The notes under the pieces: generated by a model
Told to the model about the DNA's origin: nothing
What the model saw: the letters and a program-made list of their open reading frames with translations, nothing else
The model's database searches: none
Translations under genes and position numbers: made by a program
In this document: one piece after another, positions 9,090-17,029 of the stretch
Layout of the letters: the number at the start of each line of letters is the position of its first letter
Numbering within the stretch: the first letter of the stretch is position 1
Origin: JBCCQH01 sp039024435
GTDB taxonomy: Bacteria; Bacteroidota; Bacteroidia; J057; JADKCL01
Assembly: GCA_039024435.1 (NCBI GenBank)
Contig: JBCCQH010000113.1
Coordinates: 1 to 26,522 of the forward strand
DNA: 26,522 nucleotides
Direction: 5' to 3'

Positions 9090-9631
9090 GGCGCGGGAGT
9101 AGCATTGGAGTCGGTGAGGAAATCCGTTTTTTTGAACCGGAGGGTCAGGGCAGCGAGGGCGGAGGGCATGGTCTCAACCCGGATGTTATAGTCCCGCACC
9201 AAAGCGTTGTGGTAGCGGCGCGCGCCCTGCAACTCGGCGGCGTTTTTTTCCAGTGCTTCCAACAAGTGGCTAAAGTCAGGCCGCCGTTGGGCTTGGGGAT
9301 ATTGGTTGGCCTGGCGAATGAGCCGGTAGTACTGCTGATCGGCCGCTTTGAGGTGGCCTGCTTTGCCGGGAATGGGACTGGTCTGGTAAGCTCGGGCGCT
9401 CGCTTGGCGTGCGGACTCAATTTCGGGCGGCACCGGCAATTCCAAGCGCCGCAACAAGTCACCAAACTGATTCAGCAACTCCGATTGGCGTTTGAGGAAC
9501 AAATCGATGTTGTGGAGCGCCTCCCGCCGCTTGATCCGATTGCGGGTGAAGCGATTGTATTGATAGAGGAAGAAGCCCAGGCAAGCCACCCCGATACCAA
9601 ACGTAATCCAGTATGTTCCGGAAAAGCTCAT
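9086..9631 (-). CDS. LemA family protein
   Basis: A 181-aa membrane-anchored protein. One N-terminal helix (~7-24) is followed by YNRFTRNRIKRREALHNIDL and a helical core with ALEKNAAELQGARRYHNALV and RDYNIRVETMPS, matching the LemA family pattern (RRYYNDAVRDYN-type motif). LemA proteins form small helical bundles facing the periplasm or exterior; their role is unknown. LemA genes are often next to DUF2207 or TPM-domain genes, and here the stop codon overlaps the DUF2207 start by four bases. The C-terminal NATPAP tail is disordered. An imperfect inverted repeat and a TATTTTTC box lie just upstream. Confidence 0.9.
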   Translation of the reverse strand: MSFSGTYWITFGIGVACLGFFLYQYNRFTRNRIKRREALHNIDLFLKRQSELLNQFGDLLRRLELPVPPEIESARQASARAYQTSPIPGKAGHLKAADQQYYRLIRQANQYPQAQRRPDFSHLLEALEKNAAELQGARRYHNALVRDYNIRVETMPSALAALTLRFKKTDFLTDSNATPAP

Positions 9632-9640
9632 GGATTGATT

Positions 9641-9677
9641 GTGGGAGAAAAATAGTGAAAATCACGCTATTTCTCAC
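9641..9677 (-). promoter_or_regulatory. Imperfect inverted repeat over the candidate LemA promoter
   Basis: AAATAG (9650-9655) and CTATTT (9667-9672) form the core of an inverted repeat whose outer arms (GTG..AGAAA and TTTCTCAC) pair with small bulges. On the - strand a TATTTTTC box (9653-9646), one mismatch from TAnnTTTG, overlaps one arm, 14 bases upstream of the LemA start. It may be an operator or promoter; no regulator is implied. Confidence 0.3.
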
Positions 9678-9722
9678 AATTGCTGGGCGGCAGTGAACTC
9701 AAGTTGCCCCACAACGCAAAAA

Positions 9723-9745
9723 CCCCATCCACGAGGTGGATGGGG
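9723..9745 (-). terminator. Rho-independent terminator of the OmpA/TPR gene
   Basis: CCCCATCCAC (9723-9732) and GTGGATGGGG (9736-9745) form a perfect 10-bp stem with a 3-base loop. On the - strand it is followed directly by GTTTTTGCG-like sequence. It lies 26 bases beyond the stop and isolates this gene from LemA. Confidence 0.88.
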
Positions 9746-9771
9746 CATTCAGTTGAAATTCCGTATTTCAA

Positions 9772-11502
9772 TTATCCGCCGAGGGCGGCTTTGAATTCAG
9801 TGTTCGTGAAGTAGTTGCGGAACTCGAGATCTTTGCGGGCTTTGGCCTTCAGGGAAGGATCAATCGTTACCGCTTTGCGCAGGTTGACCCCCATTACACT
9901 CGGATCCTTGCTGCGGGCACCGGCGACCGCCAGTACGTAATACGGCATGGCCATGGACTCACCCGTTTGTTTGATCGCTTCGTTGAGGCTGTTCTTGGCG
10001 CCGTTCACGTCGCCCATGAGCAGCTTACAGAGACCAGCATTGTAATAAGCCCCTTTGAGCGAGGAAGCCGCATTGAATTTTTCCACGGCCATGTTGTAGC
10101 GGGCCATTTTCTCCAGGACAACGCCCAGGTTGAAATTGGCTTCCGCGGTGGTTTTGGCCGCCAGCGAACTTTCCAAGGAAGACTTTGCGTCCCGGTACTT
10201 GCCATTTTTAATGTAGGCAACCCCGATATTGTTTTGGATGGCGTGGTTCTTGGTATCCAGCTTGTAGGCTTTTTCCAGGTAGTTCATACCCGCCGAGTTG
10301 TCATTCTGCATGATCGAAATCACACCCAGGTCATTGAAAGCGCGCGGGTCCGAGGGATAAGCGTCACGGAAGGCTTCCAGCAAAATTTTCTTCTTGCTCG
10401 GCTTGGGCATACGGGTAATGGCGTAAAGCCACTCTTCTTTCTCGAAGGTGTCCTTGAGGTTGCCGGAGAAGTTTCCGGCGGCAAAGTCGACCGCAATCTT
10501 ATCGATTTCAGCATCGGTGCGACGTGGCTCATAACCTTCCATGTAGATGGTAGCGCGACGGAGGGGAGCGAGGATATGCTCAACCTTGTCTTTCCCGCCG
10601 ACCAACTGCATGATTTTTGCCTCTAGCTTGTCGGGATCGAGGCCGGCCGAAACCAAAGTCACGATCTGGCTCTTCACGTCCTGGCTGTAGGGCTGGCTCT
10701 GGATGCTTTGCTTGAAGCCGTCCCAGTCAGCGTAGGTGACCCGGATATCAAAGAAGCTGGAATCGAGGTACTGCTCGTAGCCGGCGGCTTTTAGTTGCTC
10801 GATCAACCAAGCTTGAACTTCCTTGGAGCGATTCACCGAAAGTTCGATGTTGCGCTTGTAAGGGCCTTCGGGAGAAGCAAAACCTTCAATGACGACTTTG
10901 TCCGTGTTGTACTTCTTCTTCAGGAAATCACCAATGGCGACGATGTCGCTTTTGTCGTACTGATTTTCCTGGATGTCAAATACATCTTTGGGAAAATTAA
11001 ACTGTGCTTTGCGCTCGGCGCGCACTTCCTTTTGGTAATTGTGCTCGGAAAATACCAGGAAGGTCCCTTCGTAAACCAGCTTGGAGGTGGTGATGCAGCA
11101 CTCACAGAGGTTTTCGATCTCGGGGAGTTCGAAGGTTTTGCCTTTGCGTTCGTAGTCCTGCTTAATCATCAGGCTGTTGCCGTCCATCTTTTCTTCAAAT
11201 GCACGGTTGAATCGAATGGTAGTGTCAATACCCGTCTTTTTGACTTCTGGGTACTTGTCGGCGGAGAAGACGACTTTGCCGACGGACACCCCGCCAAGCT
11301 TGCCTTCACCAATGTAGGTACCACCCTTTTTCATACCGGATTTGGGGGGAACGGACGCTTTGAGCTCAAATTTGATGGAGTCGGCATGGACTTCGATAGG
11401 GTCCGGGCTGCAATTCACAGCCGCACCCTTGAAAAGCTTACAGGATGAAAATCCGACTGTCACCAGGGCTGCAAACGCAACAAGTTTAAAAACTTTCCTC
11501 AT
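9772..11502 (-). CDS. OmpA-like/TPR outer-membrane lipoprotein
   Basis: A 576-aa predicted lipoprotein (signal peptide ending FSSC, lipid Cys21). Residues ~35-165 are a beta-rich N-terminal region with a CECC cluster (133-136). Residues ~170-322 resemble an OmpA C-terminal peptidoglycan-binding domain: VVIEGFASPEGPYKRNIELSVNRSKEVQAWL matches the core with its NxxLSxxRA-like motif. A ~50-residue insertion precedes the last strand (RRATIYMEG). Residues ~385-555 are tetratricopeptide repeats (AFNDLGVISIMQN, then AIQNNIGVAYIKNGKYRDA and ANFNLGVVLEKMARY). It probably tethers the outer membrane to the cell wall and scaffolds partners. It is transcribed alone from the divergent region at 11503-11640. 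Confidence 0.85.
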   Translation of the reverse strand: MRKVFKLVAFAALVTVGFSSCKLFKGAAVNCSPDPIEVHADSIKFELKASVPPKSGMKKGGTYIGEGKLGGVSVGKVVFSADKYPEVKKTGIDTTIRFNRAFEEKMDGNSLMIKQDYERKGKTFELPEIENLCECCITTSKLVYEGTFLVFSEHNYQKEVRAERKAQFNFPKDVFDIQENQYDKSDIVAIGDFLKKKYNTDKVVIEGFASPEGPYKRNIELSVNRSKEVQAWLIEQLKAAGYEQYLDSSFFDIRVTYADWDGFKQSIQSQPYSQDVKSQIVTLVSAGLDPDKLEAKIMQLVGGKDKVEHILAPLRRATIYMEGYEPRRTDAEIDKIAVDFAAGNFSGNLKDTFEKEEWLYAITRMPKPSKKKILLEAFRDAYPSDPRAFNDLGVISIMQNDNSAGMNYLEKAYKLDTKNHAIQNNIGVAYIKNGKYRDAKSSLESSLAAKTTAEANFNLGVVLEKMARYNMAVEKFNAASSLKGAYYNAGLCKLLMGDVNGAKNSLNEAIKQTGESMAMPYYVLAVAGARSKDPSVMGVNLRKAVTIDPSLKAKARKDLEFRNYFTNTEFKAALGG

Positions 11503-11604
11503 GATGATAATATTCTGAATGGTATTTGTGTCGTATTAGAAGGTGTTCAATCAGCGCGTAAAATTAAAACATATTTTGGATTTAGGAAAATATTCTGCTT
11601 TTAT

Positions 11605-11634
11605 TTTGGACCGAAATAATATGCTGTACTTTTA
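11605..11634 (+). promoter_or_regulatory. Bacteroidota-type promoter for the orf89-ftsE unit
   Basis: A TTTG (11605-11608) is followed after 18 bases by TACTTTTA (11627-11634). This is one mismatch from the phylum consensus TAnnTTTG at -7, with near-normal spacing to the -33 box. Transcription would begin about 11639-11642, roughly 40 bases before the ATG at 11683. The surrounding 11503-11640 is AT-rich and also serves the divergent OmpA/TPR gene. Confidence 0.55.
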
Positions 11635-11682
11635 CTTAGGTTGACCATTTTGGGCAACATCTGTACGGCAACTGAGCCCAGC

Positions 11683-11952
11683 ATGGAGCACCCCAATTTA
11701 CCATCCGGCTACATCTTCATATTGGAGGGCGGATCCCACGCCCACCGAAGGATCCAACTGCGAAATCATGCATTTGATCTTTTGGGCCAGGTCACCGAAG
11801 ATGATCCGGAAAATCTCAAAAACCTGTTCACAGGCAATGGGTATTCCGCCAGCGCGTCGCAATTGATCGCCGCGCTCCCGGAACTGCCCGCCGGCAAATT
11901 CGTAAGTATCAATTATGAACGAGGATTACAACGAAAAGATCCTGGTATTTGA
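11683..11952 (+). CDS. Small hypothetical protein overlapping ftsE (89 aa)
   Basis: Family not recognised. The ATG at 11683 starts MEHPNLPSGYIFILEGG; the frame can be extended back to a TTG at 11641, but that lies at the promoter. The protein is soluble, with no signal or membrane segment. A middle section (ENLKNLFTGNGYSASASQLIAALPELPAGKF) looks like ordinary globular protein. Its last 38 bases overlap the ftsE start, so the two may be translationally coupled. The name-giving clue is only the neighbourhood: a possible FtsE accessory, or an unrelated small protein. Confidence 0.6.
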   Translation: MEHPNLPSGYIFILEGGSHAHRRIQLRNHAFDLLGQVTEDDPENLKNLFTGNGYSASASQLIAALPELPAGKFVSINYERGLQRKDPGI

Positions 11953-12628
11953 CCACGTGGTCACCGGTTATCGCGAGCAAAATGTCCTGCAGGATGTAAA
12001 TTTCACCATGGGCAAGGGTGAGTTTGTCTATCTGATTGGTAAGACCGGGGCCGGTAAAAGTTCGATCCTCAAACTGATCTATGCGGATCTGCCCCCCCGC
12101 CAAGGGGATGTCCGGGTAGGCGATTACAGCATTGCCAACATTAAACGCCGCGAAATCCCCAAATTGCGCCGGCGCCTGGGCATCGTCTTTCAGGACTTCC
12201 AGCTCCTCCCCGACCGCTCCATCATGGACAATCTGCATTTCGCGATGCGGGCCACCGGCTGGCGGGAGAAAAAGAAAATGAAACAGCGCGCGATGGAACT
12301 TTTGTCCAAGGTCGGACTCTCTGGTAAGCTCAATAGCATGCCCCACCAGCTTTCCGGGGGTGAACAACAGCGCGTATCCATCGCCCGGGCCCTCATCAAC
12401 GATCCCATCCTGCTGCTCGCCGATGAGCCCACCGGGAACCTCGACCCGGAAGCAACCGACCGAATCATGGAAATCCTGTTCCGAATTAACCTCGCGGGCA
12501 CAAGTGTCATTATGGCGACCCACGAACACGAGCTCATCCGCAAGTATCCCGCGCGTACGCTAGAGTGCGTCGAAGGCCGTTTGGTGGACCGTAAGTTCGA
12601 ATTCAGCGACGGCACTAACCAACTTTAG
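11915..12628 (+). CDS. ftsE: Cell-division ABC ATPase FtsE
   Basis: A 237-aa ABC ATPase. It has Walker A GKTGAGKSS (42-50), Q-loop VFQDFQLLPD (91-100), signature LSGGEQQR (146-153), Walker B ILLLADEP (165-172), D-loop GNLD, and an H-loop in MATHEHEL. The short length with no extra domain, DFQLLPDRSIMDN and the overall pattern fit FtsE, which pairs with FtsX at the divisome to control cell-wall hydrolases. FtsX is not in this window, so the partner must be elsewhere. A LolD/MacB-type ATPase is the alternative, less likely without a permease gene beside it. Confidence 0.85.
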   Translation: MNEDYNEKILVFDHVVTGYREQNVLQDVNFTMGKGEFVYLIGKTGAGKSSILKLIYADLPPRQGDVRVGDYSIANIKRREIPKLRRRLGIVFQDFQLLPDRSIMDNLHFAMRATGWREKKKMKQRAMELLSKVGLSGKLNSMPHQLSGGEQQRVSIARALINDPILLLADEPTGNLDPEATDRIMEILFRINLAGTSVIMATHEHELIRKYPARTLECVEGRLVDRKFEFSDGTNQL

Positions 12629-12730
12629 GTATGCCGCTTACCCAATTGTACTAGATTTTGTTTAACAAAATACCCTCCCTCGGGCATTGCTATCTTCCTA
12701 CCACGATATGAGATTTGCAACTATAAGTCT

Positions 12731-12751
12731 TATTTAGAATTATTATAAATA
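12731..12751. promoter_or_regulatory. Fur-box-like palindrome upstream of the imelysin operon
   Basis: A 21-bp palindrome centred on 12741 has arms TATTTA (12731-12736) and TAAATA (12746-12751), with only one mismatched pair inside. Read in the 7-1-7 Fur model, TTAGAAT-T-ATTATAA matches TGATAAT-n-ATTATCA at 11 of 14 positions. An adjacent perfect palindrome ATAAG-T-CTTAT lies at 12723-12733. The site ends 5 bases before the imelysin ATG, so bound repressor would block the promoter or initiation. Iron control is an inference. Confidence 0.5.
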
Positions 12752-12756
12752 GAACA

Positions 12757-13947
12757 ATGCCGAAAATCTTTCGAAGCTCACTGTTGGTTCTGTGTGCATG
12801 CTTAGTCGCGTTTACAAGCTGTGACCGCACTGAGGATGAGCGCAATGACCTTAAAGATCAAATCGTTGCCAACTACGCGGCAATGGTTTACGCCAATTAC
12901 CAGGACGCCCTCGAAGGCGCCCAAACCCTGGATGTAGCGCTGGAGGCGTTTGTCGCCTCGCCCAGCGAAGCCACTTTGACGGCTGCCAAAAACGCTTGGT
13001 TGGCCTCGCGTGAGCCTTACGGCGTCACCGAAGCTTATCGCTTTGGTGAAGGACCCATCGACGATGCCGATGGTCCCGAAGGCTTGATGAATGCTTGGCC
13101 GCTGGACGAAGCCTACATTGATTACGTGTCCGGAAATGCAAATGTCGGTATTGTAAACAATACCGCAATCACCATTGATATGCCTACGCTCGAAAGCCTG
13201 AACGAAGTAGGTGCTGAAGAAAATGTATCGATTGGTTTCCACGCCATCGAATTTTTGCTCTGGGGCCAGGACGATCCCAATACGGCTCTGCTGACCCCGG
13301 GTCAGCGTCCGTTCACTGATTTTGTGACCGGTGCCAATGGCACGGCCGCCAATCAGGATCGCCGCGGAGCCTACCTCCTCGTTTGTGGTGACTTGTTGAT
13401 CAAGCACCTGCAAAGTCTCGTCGACGAGTGGAATCCGAACGGTGGCGCCTACTACGCAACCTTCACTGCTCTCGACCGCGATGAAGCTATCCGCCGCATG
13501 CTGACCGGGATTGGTATCCTGAGCAAGTCGGAACTGGCCGGTGAGCGTATCTTTACCGCGCTGGACAACGCCGATCAGGAAGATGAGCATTCGTGCTTCG
13601 CGGACAATACCCACCGCGATATTGTCACCAATGCCATCGGTATCCGCAACGTCTACTTAGGGCTCTATACCCGGACAAACAACACGGTCGTGAGTGGCCC
13701 GTCCCTCCGCGACCTCGCCAACGATATCGACGCCACCTTGAATGCCGATTTGGAAGCGTTGTTGAACAGCGCCGTAGCGGCTACCGAAGCTATTCCGGTT
13801 CCGTTTGACTTTGGACTGACGCAGGAAGCAGTTGGTGGCTCGGGTCCCATTCAGTCTTCGGTTACTGCTCTGCAAGCCGCCGGTGACAAAATTGCTGAAG
13901 TTGCAAGTGCGATGGGAATCACGATTAGCACCGATCTCCCCGAATAA
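12757..13947 (+). CDS. Imelysin-family (M75/IrpA-like) lipoprotein
   Basis: A 396-aa lipoprotein (signal ending FTSC, Cys22), so periplasmic or outer-membrane. The family signature GxHxxE is present as G160-F-H162-A-I-E165 within GFHAIEFLLWGQD. Also typical are the N-terminal helical region, with WLASREPYGVTEAYRFGEGPID (about 81-102), and later helices. Imelysin-like proteins (ICMP, IrpA, EfeO relatives) are iron-regulated. The GxHxxE site is thought to bind metal, while peptidase activity is doubtful for most members. It is the first gene of a three-gene operon, 16 bases before the di-haem protein. The last ~60 residues are Ala/Glu-rich helix. Confidence 0.92.
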   Translation: MPKIFRSSLLVLCACLVAFTSCDRTEDERNDLKDQIVANYAAMVYANYQDALEGAQTLDVALEAFVASPSEATLTAAKNAWLASREPYGVTEAYRFGEGPIDDADGPEGLMNAWPLDEAYIDYVSGNANVGIVNNTAITIDMPTLESLNEVGAEENVSIGFHAIEFLLWGQDDPNTALLTPGQRPFTDFVTGANGTAANQDRRGAYLLVCGDLLIKHLQSLVDEWNPNGGAYYATFTALDRDEAIRRMLTGIGILSKSELAGERIFTALDNADQEDEHSCFADNTHRDIVTNAIGIRNVYLGLYTRTNNTVVSGPSLRDLANDIDATLNADLEALLNSAVAATEAIPVPFDFGLTQEAVGGSGPIQSSVTALQAAGDKIAEVASAMGITISTDLPE

Positions 13948-13963
13948 TCCGAGCTGAAAGGGA

Positions 13964-15391
13964 ATGAATTACGAACCCATCAGTTTTTGGTATATCCGAA
14001 CAAAAGCCGGCGCACTAGCGCTGGCTCTCTTCGTTTTTATAGGGCTGTCCGGGTGTCGCGATGCCGACGCTCCGCTGCTGATTGAGGAGGGGGAACAATT
14101 GCCGGGAGGACAGGTCTCGATTAACGATATCGGACCCAATGCTTTTGGGCACCAAGCGCCCGGATTGACTGGTTTAGCGGAATTGGAGTTCTTCGTGGGC
14201 AACTCCTTCTTCAATCAAAACTGGGTTGGTTCACCGGCATCCACCACCGCGCGCGACGGTCTCGGGCCGCTCTTCAACGCCCGGGCTTGTTCGGCGTGTC
14301 ACTTCAAAGATGGTCGTGGCCGCCCTCCAGCTCACCCCGGCGAAAAAGGTGCTGGTCTGTTGTTGCGCATTGGGTACGAAGAAGGCGGAGAACTGATCGC
14401 CGATCCCCATTACGGATTGCAACTGCAGGACCAAGCCATCGGTGGCGTACCCGTTGAGGCCAACTACGTGATCAATTATGTAGAAGAAACCGGATACTAC
14501 GCGGATGGTACGGCTTATCACCTGCGCCGCCCCGAGTACATCATCCAGAATACTGAGTACGGTGATTTCCGATCAGACTTGTTGATTTCTCCGCGCGTGG
14601 CCAACCAAGTGATCGGCTTGGGGCTCCTGGAAGCAATTCCTGAGGAAGCCCTCTTGAGCTACGAGGACCCCGGCGACTACGATGGCGATGGCGTTTCCGG
14701 GCGCGCCAACTGGGTTCCCGAAGTGGCTACGGGCAAGACGGTAATGGGACGTTTCGGGTGGAAAGCAAATCAGCCGGATCTGCGCCAACAAAGTGCCGCG
14801 GCGTTTATCGGTGACATGGGCATCACCACCAGCATATTTCCGAATGACAATTGCACCTCCACGCAAATGGACTGTCAGGCGGCTCCCAACGGCGACGATG
14901 GCGAACACGAAATTTCGAACGATGACCTGCGGAAAGTAGTCCTGTACGTGAGTACGCTGGCCGTACCGGTGCGCCGCCAGTACGATCAGCCGGAGGTCAT
15001 CCGAGGCAAGCGTCTGTTCCACAATATTGGGTGTACCGCCTGCCACGTACCTACGTTCAAAACCGGGCAGCATCCCACCATCGATGCGCTCTCCGACCAA
15101 AAAATCTGGCCCTACACCGATTTGTTGCTGCACGATATGGGGCCGGGCCTCGCCGACGGCATGCCGGATTTTGAGGCGGATGGAAATGAATGGCGCACGC
15201 CCCCGCTTTGGGGCATCGGGCTGTTCCAGACAGTCAGCGGCCACACGAACTACCTCCACGACGGCCGGGCCCGCAACCTCGCGGAAGCCGTTTTGTGGCA
15301 CGATGGCGAAGCCTTTAACAGTCGCGAAGGTTTCCGTAAATTGTCGAAATCGGAGCGCGATGATCTCCTCGCGTTCCTCAACTCACTTTGA
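13964..15391 (+). CDS. Di-haem oxidoreductase-like lipoprotein (DUF1111/DHOR)
   Basis: A 475-aa c-type cytochrome-like lipoprotein (signal ending LSGC, Cys31). Two haem-binding CxxCH motifs are visible: C109-S-A-C-H113 and C357-T-A-C-H361. FNARACSACHFKDGRGRPP and YLHDGRARNLAEAVLWHDGEA are hallmarks of the di-haem oxidoreductase/putative peroxidase family, often annotated as thiol oxidoreductase. It presumably accepts or donates electrons in the periplasm; the substrate is unknown. It is sandwiched between two imelysin genes with gaps of 16 and 4 bases, an arrangement also known from proteobacterial imelysin loci, which suggests that these products act together in iron uptake or redox handling. 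Confidence 0.92.
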   Translation: MNYEPISFWYIRTKAGALALALFVFIGLSGCRDADAPLLIEEGEQLPGGQVSINDIGPNAFGHQAPGLTGLAELEFFVGNSFFNQNWVGSPASTTARDGLGPLFNARACSACHFKDGRGRPPAHPGEKGAGLLLRIGYEEGGELIADPHYGLQLQDQAIGGVPVEANYVINYVEETGYYADGTAYHLRRPEYIIQNTEYGDFRSDLLISPRVANQVIGLGLLEAIPEEALLSYEDPGDYDGDGVSGRANWVPEVATGKTVMGRFGWKANQPDLRQQSAAAFIGDMGITTSIFPNDNCTSTQMDCQAAPNGDDGEHEISNDDLRKVVLYVSTLAVPVRRQYDQPEVIRGKRLFHNIGCTACHVPTFKTGQHPTIDALSDQKIWPYTDLLLHDMGPGLADGMPDFEADGNEWRTPPLWGIGLFQTVSGHTNYLHDGRARNLAEAVLWHDGEAFNSREGFRKLSKSERDDLLAFLNSL

Positions 15392-15395
15392 TTCC

Positions 15396-16505
15396 ATGCT
15401 GCACACTTCCATTTTCCGATCCCTTCTGCTTGCCGCTGCGTTTTCTTTGGTATTCTCCGGGTGCAAGGACGATCCGGAGACGCCGACCTACGAGATCAGT
15501 ACGACGCTGACCCCCATCGGCAACGAGTTGGCGATCCCACTGCACGATGTGCTGGTCGCCGAAACGGGAACCTTGCGGACATTGGCCCAGAACTTTGCCG
15601 GTACGCCGGACAGCGCCAATCTGACCGCATTCCGATCCCAACTGGAAGTGGCCCATGTGGCTTGGAAAGCTTGTGAACCTTTCGTGTTTGGCGATGCCAA
15701 AAACCAGTTCCTCCACAACCGCATCGGGAAGTGGCCCACCAATCCCACACAAATCGAAACAATTCTGGCGGGAACCGATGTGCTGGACGATGCCTTTATT
15801 GATCGGCAAGGATCTACCGCGCGCGGGCTGTATGCCCTGGAATACCTGGTATTTTTCCGCAGCATCGACAGCACGGTCTACTACTTTACCAATGACGCCG
15901 GCGCCACCCGCCGGACCGATTACCTAACCGGTCTTTGTACCAACCTGGAACAAAAAGCCACCGGACTCCGCGAATTCTGGTCGCCTTCCGGAGGCAATTA
16001 TGCGACGGATTGGGCCAATTCCACCGCAGTCGGCAGTCAGCATCCCATGGACCTGATCGTCAATGAGCTTTCCAGCCTGCTGGAAGAAGTCGCCAAGGAC
16101 AAAATCGGTACGCCGCTGGGCAAGTTCAATTTTGACGTGCCACAACCGGAGAGGATTGAAACACCTTACGGAAGCTACTCGCTGAAATTAGCCCGCGAAA
16201 ATGTCCGGGTCCTCCACGAAATATTCAACGGTCCCAATGGCGCGGGCGGCATCGACGATGCGCTGGACGCTTTGGAGGCGCAGTATAACGGGCAACCGCT
16301 TTCGACGGCGATTGATGCCGAATTTACCACCCTCGAAACCGAACTCGCCGCCATTCCCGAGCCACTGGAGGAGGCAATTTTCGACGCTGCCGCTACACTG
16401 GAAGCCGCCTACCAAACCGCCAACGACTTGCTGGTACTGGTCCGGGCCGACCTCGCCAGCGCACTGAGTGTGACCATTGTCCCGTCGGACAATGATGGGG
16501 ATTGA
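15396..16505 (+). CDS. Second imelysin-family lipoprotein
   Basis: A 369-aa lipoprotein (signal ending FSGC, Cys23). The GxHxxE motif is altered to G144-L-Y146-A-L-E149 (in STARGLYALEYLVF), so the metal-ligand His is Tyr while the Glu is kept. The helical family frame is clear: VAHVAWKACEPFVFGDAKNQF, then DVLDDAFIDRQGSTARG. The ATG at 15396 follows the di-haem stop by 4 bases; a much earlier in-frame start lies inside the di-haem gene and would remove the signal peptide. It probably forms a functional pair or complex with the upstream imelysin, with a different ligand role. Confidence 0.9.
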   Translation: MLHTSIFRSLLLAAAFSLVFSGCKDDPETPTYEISTTLTPIGNELAIPLHDVLVAETGTLRTLAQNFAGTPDSANLTAFRSQLEVAHVAWKACEPFVFGDAKNQFLHNRIGKWPTNPTQIETILAGTDVLDDAFIDRQGSTARGLYALEYLVFFRSIDSTVYYFTNDAGATRRTDYLTGLCTNLEQKATGLREFWSPSGGNYATDWANSTAVGSQHPMDLIVNELSSLLEEVAKDKIGTPLGKFNFDVPQPERIETPYGSYSLKLARENVRVLHEIFNGPNGAGGIDDALDALEAQYNGQPLSTAIDAEFTTLETELAAIPEPLEEAIFDAAATLEAAYQTANDLLVLVRADLASALSVTIVPSDNDGD

Positions 16506-17029
16506 TACACTGGTCCTAAACGAGATGACCTGGCATTTGGGCTGCGGTGAGGATGGGCGGGCGAACCGCTGCACCGGGCGCAGACCTTCCCTACTACTCC
16601 TCTGAACTTACCCAAAAAAGCGATTTCAATTGCCAAAGGGTTCCAATTCCCCCGCAATTCTTCGTATCTTATTCCTTGACGAAATGCTGGTCGTAGGGAC
16701 CAGTGGAGTTTAAGGATTTAAAACCTCCGCACGCGCTAAACCTTGATCAATGGACCGCACATCGCGGCAGCGGTTTATCGTTGGAGATGGGGCAAATACC
16801 CCGATCCGGACCAGGCAGCAAAGGTGGCTCGATTGAATTGGCGGCCCTTGGTGGACGGCTGGGATTCTACTTTTGCCTTGCCTAACTGGGCGGCAAATCG
16901 GGTCAATCCACGTCCCGCTTTTCGTTTGCGGCCCATTTGCCGGCTCCTACCCCGCGAGGATACCTGTGGGGGGCGTCTCCCGAAAAGCCTTACGAGTAGG
17001 GATCTGTATCTCCCCTAGACTATCTCAAT
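16506..17029. other. Long non-coding gap before the thaumatin-like gene
   Basis: Some 520 bases without a convincing gene. The short frames here (for example 16743-17018) show no domain and start on non-ATG codons. A hairpin CTGGTC (16687-16692) / GACCAG (16698-16703) with a 5-base loop lies after an AT-richer stretch (16620-16680). No good terminator follows the imelysin operon. Confidence 0.6.

Noticed and set aside
8202..9191. 329-aa + strand frame opposite the DUF2207 gene
   Set aside because: Antisense shadow crossing the DUF2207/LemA junction, with no domain.
15027..15395. Upstream extension of the second imelysin
   Set aside because: It lies inside the di-haem gene in another frame and would bury the lipoprotein signal peptide; the ATG at 15396 fits.
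16635..16655. GGGTTCCAATTCCC-like stretch resembling a tRNA T-arm
   Set aside because: The T-loop does not fit TTCRANY, and no acceptor, D or anticodon arms can be drawn around it.
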